Positions 6,639 to 7,661 of a DNA stretch of 7,661 bases are shown piece after piece. Every line of letters starts with the position of its first letter. Positions within the stretch are counted from its first letter, which is position 1. The position numbers and the translations under genes were made by a program. The notes beneath the pieces are model-generated. The model worked only from the letters and a program-made list of their open reading frames with translations. It was not told where the DNA came from and made no database searches. Source of the stretch: Geobacter sp. UBA1603 (lineage in GTDB: Bacteria; Desulfobacterota; Desulfuromonadia; Geobacterales; Pseudopelobacteraceae); the NCBI GenBank assembly GCA_002322035.1, contig DCNF01000104.1:16554-24214 (forward strand), in the 5' to 3' direction.

Positions 6639-7661
6639 TCAGGCCTGGATGTCAGTATGCTGGACCGGAGAGACGGCCACTTCTGCAGTCTGTCGTGATC
6701 CAGCGCCGCAGAGTGGTGTGTCCGATTCGATGATGACGTCAACCTCCGCTCCGGTCAGGTTTTCCTTCTCGATCAGGCATTCGGAGAGGTTATGCAGTTT
6801 CTGCAGGTTTTCATTCAAGATCGTGCGGGCCCGCTGGTAGCTCTCGTCGACAATCCGTTTGATTTCATCGTCAATCCGCTCGGCGGTCTGCTCGCTGTAG
6901 TTCTTATGGGTGGCCATTTCACGGCCGAGGAAGATCGATTCGTCTTTTTTGCCGAAGGAGAGCGGTCCCATCAGGTCGCTCATGCCCCATTCGCAGACCA
7001 TTTTCCGGGCCATTTCGGTCGCCTGTTCGATATCGTTGCCGGCGCCGGTGGTAAAGGTGTTGAAAATTATGTCCTCGGCGGCCCTACCGCCCATCAGGAC
7101 GGCGATCCGCGCCAGCAGTGACTCGCGGGAATAGCTGTGCTTGTCTTCAATCGGAAGCTGCATGGTGACGCCAAGCGCCCGGCCGCGGGGAATAATCGAA
7201 ACCTTGTGAACCGGATCGGTGCCGGGAATCATCTTGGCCACCAGGGTGTGCCCGGCCTCGTGATAGGCAGTGCTCTTCTTTTCAACGTCGGAAATGACCA
7301 TGCTGCGCCGCTCAACACCCATCAGGACCTTGTCCTTGGCATTGTCGAAGTCGATCGGCTCAACGGCGGTCTTGTCCTGGCGGGCGGCCAAAAGAGCCGC
7401 CTCATTCACCACGTTTGCCAGATCGGCACCGGAAAACCCGGGTGTTCCGCGGGCGATGGTCTCAAGGTTTACCCCTTCCGAAAGGGGAACTTTTTTGGCA
7501 TGAACCTTGAGGATCATTTCGCGTCCCTTGACATCGGGGCGGGGAACCACCACCTGGCGGTCAAAGCGGCCGGGACGCAACAAGGCCGGATCAAGCACGT
7601 CGGGACGGTTGGTGGCAGCGATCAGAATCACGCCTTCGTTGGACTCGAATCCGTCCATTTC
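6639..7661 (-). CDS. ftsH: ATP-dependent zinc metalloprotease FtsH (C-terminal part, 5' end outside window)
   Basis: FtsH is a hexameric inner-membrane AAA+ protease that unfolds and degrades membrane proteins and selected cytosolic regulators. About 340 residues are visible, beginning with the Glu-Met-Asp-Gly-Phe segment that follows Walker B, so the membrane anchors and Walker A lie beyond the window. Counting from the first visible Met, sensor 1 is ATNRPD (15-20) and the second region of homology is LRPGRFDR (27-34) with both arginines expected of the finger. The zinc site is HEAGH (133-137), and the third ligand is probably Asp209 in GAGNDI. After the protease domain come a helical stretch (about 255-310) and a short divergent tail. 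The TGA stop ends one base before the folP start codon, so the two genes are probably translated in tandem. Everything visible looks intact. The family assignment is essentially certain; substrates cannot be inferred. Confidence 0.97.
   Translation of the reverse strand, partial: EMDGFESNEGVILIAATNRPDVLDPALLRPGRFDRQVVVPRPDVKGREMILKVHAKKVPLSEGVNLETIARGTPGFSGADLANVVNEAALLAARQDKTAVEPIDFDNAKDKVLMGVERRSMVISDVEKKSTAYHEAGHTLVAKMIPGTDPVHKVSIIPRGRALGVTMQLPIEDKHSYSRESLLARIAVLMGGRAAEDIIFNTFTTGAGNDIEQATEMARKMVCEWGMSDLMGPLSFGKKDESIFLGREMATHKNYSEQTAERIDDEIKRIVDESYQRARTILNENLQKLHNLSECLIEKENLTGAEVDVIIESDTPLCGAGSRQTAEVAVSPVQHTDIQA

Noticed and set aside
6638..6742. Upstream extension of folP by 35 codons to an ATG at 6742
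   Set aside because: The extension lies entirely within ftsH in another frame. The ATG at 6637, one base after the ftsH stop with AGG six bases upstream, fits the operon layout better.
1..7661. Mobile element, CRISPR array, tRNA/rRNA, toxin-antitoxin or defence system
   Set aside because: The whole window is accounted for by eight collinear housekeeping genes. No direct repeat arrays, terminal inverted repeats, transposase or RNA gene signatures were seen on either strand.

Overview
The window holds a compact block of eight housekeeping genes. All lie on the minus strand, so they are read from high to low coordinates. In transcription order they are ftsH (5' part cut by the window edge), folP, cdaA, glmM, pdxJ, acpS, a bifunctional NAD(P)HX repair gene (nnr) and a two-CBS-domain protein. 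Gaps run from a 4-nt overlap to 55 nt. No stretch without a gene exceeds 55 bases, and no promoter or convincing rho-independent terminator is visible. One long operon or superoperon extending past both edges is therefore the simplest reading.

The gene order, a GC content that looks to be in the upper 50s percent (estimated by eye), and the protein sequences suggest a Gram-negative deltaproteobacterium of the Desulfuromonadia (Geobacter/Pelobacter/Trichlorobacter-like). This is a judgement from remembered gene order and sequence feel; no database search was possible.

Region by region: 7661-6639 encodes the C-terminal part of the membrane AAA+ zinc protease FtsH. 6637-5411 encodes dihydropteroate synthase (folate pathway) with an unusual N-terminal extension of about 140 residues. 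5387-4632 encodes the membrane diadenylate cyclase CdaA, which makes c-di-AMP. 4576-3218 encodes phosphoglucosamine mutase GlmM (UDP-GlcNAc and cell envelope precursor supply). 3216-2497 encodes PdxJ (pyridoxal phosphate synthesis). 2462-2079 encodes AcpS (activation of acyl carrier protein). 2082-502 encodes the fused NAD(P)HX epimerase/dehydratase. 475-23 encodes a small protein of two CBS domains, a class that often binds adenine nucleotides.

Together the genes cover envelope precursor flow and its quality control (FtsH, GlmM, CdaA), cofactor synthesis and activation (FolP, PdxJ, AcpS) and cofactor repair (Nnr). No mobile element, RNA gene, CRISPR array or defence system is visible. The points most worth a second look are the direct cdaA-glmM junction without the usual cdaR/ybbR gene, a hairpin in that junction, the FolP extension, and a 13-codon reading frame that links pdxJ to acpS through ATGA overlaps at both ends.
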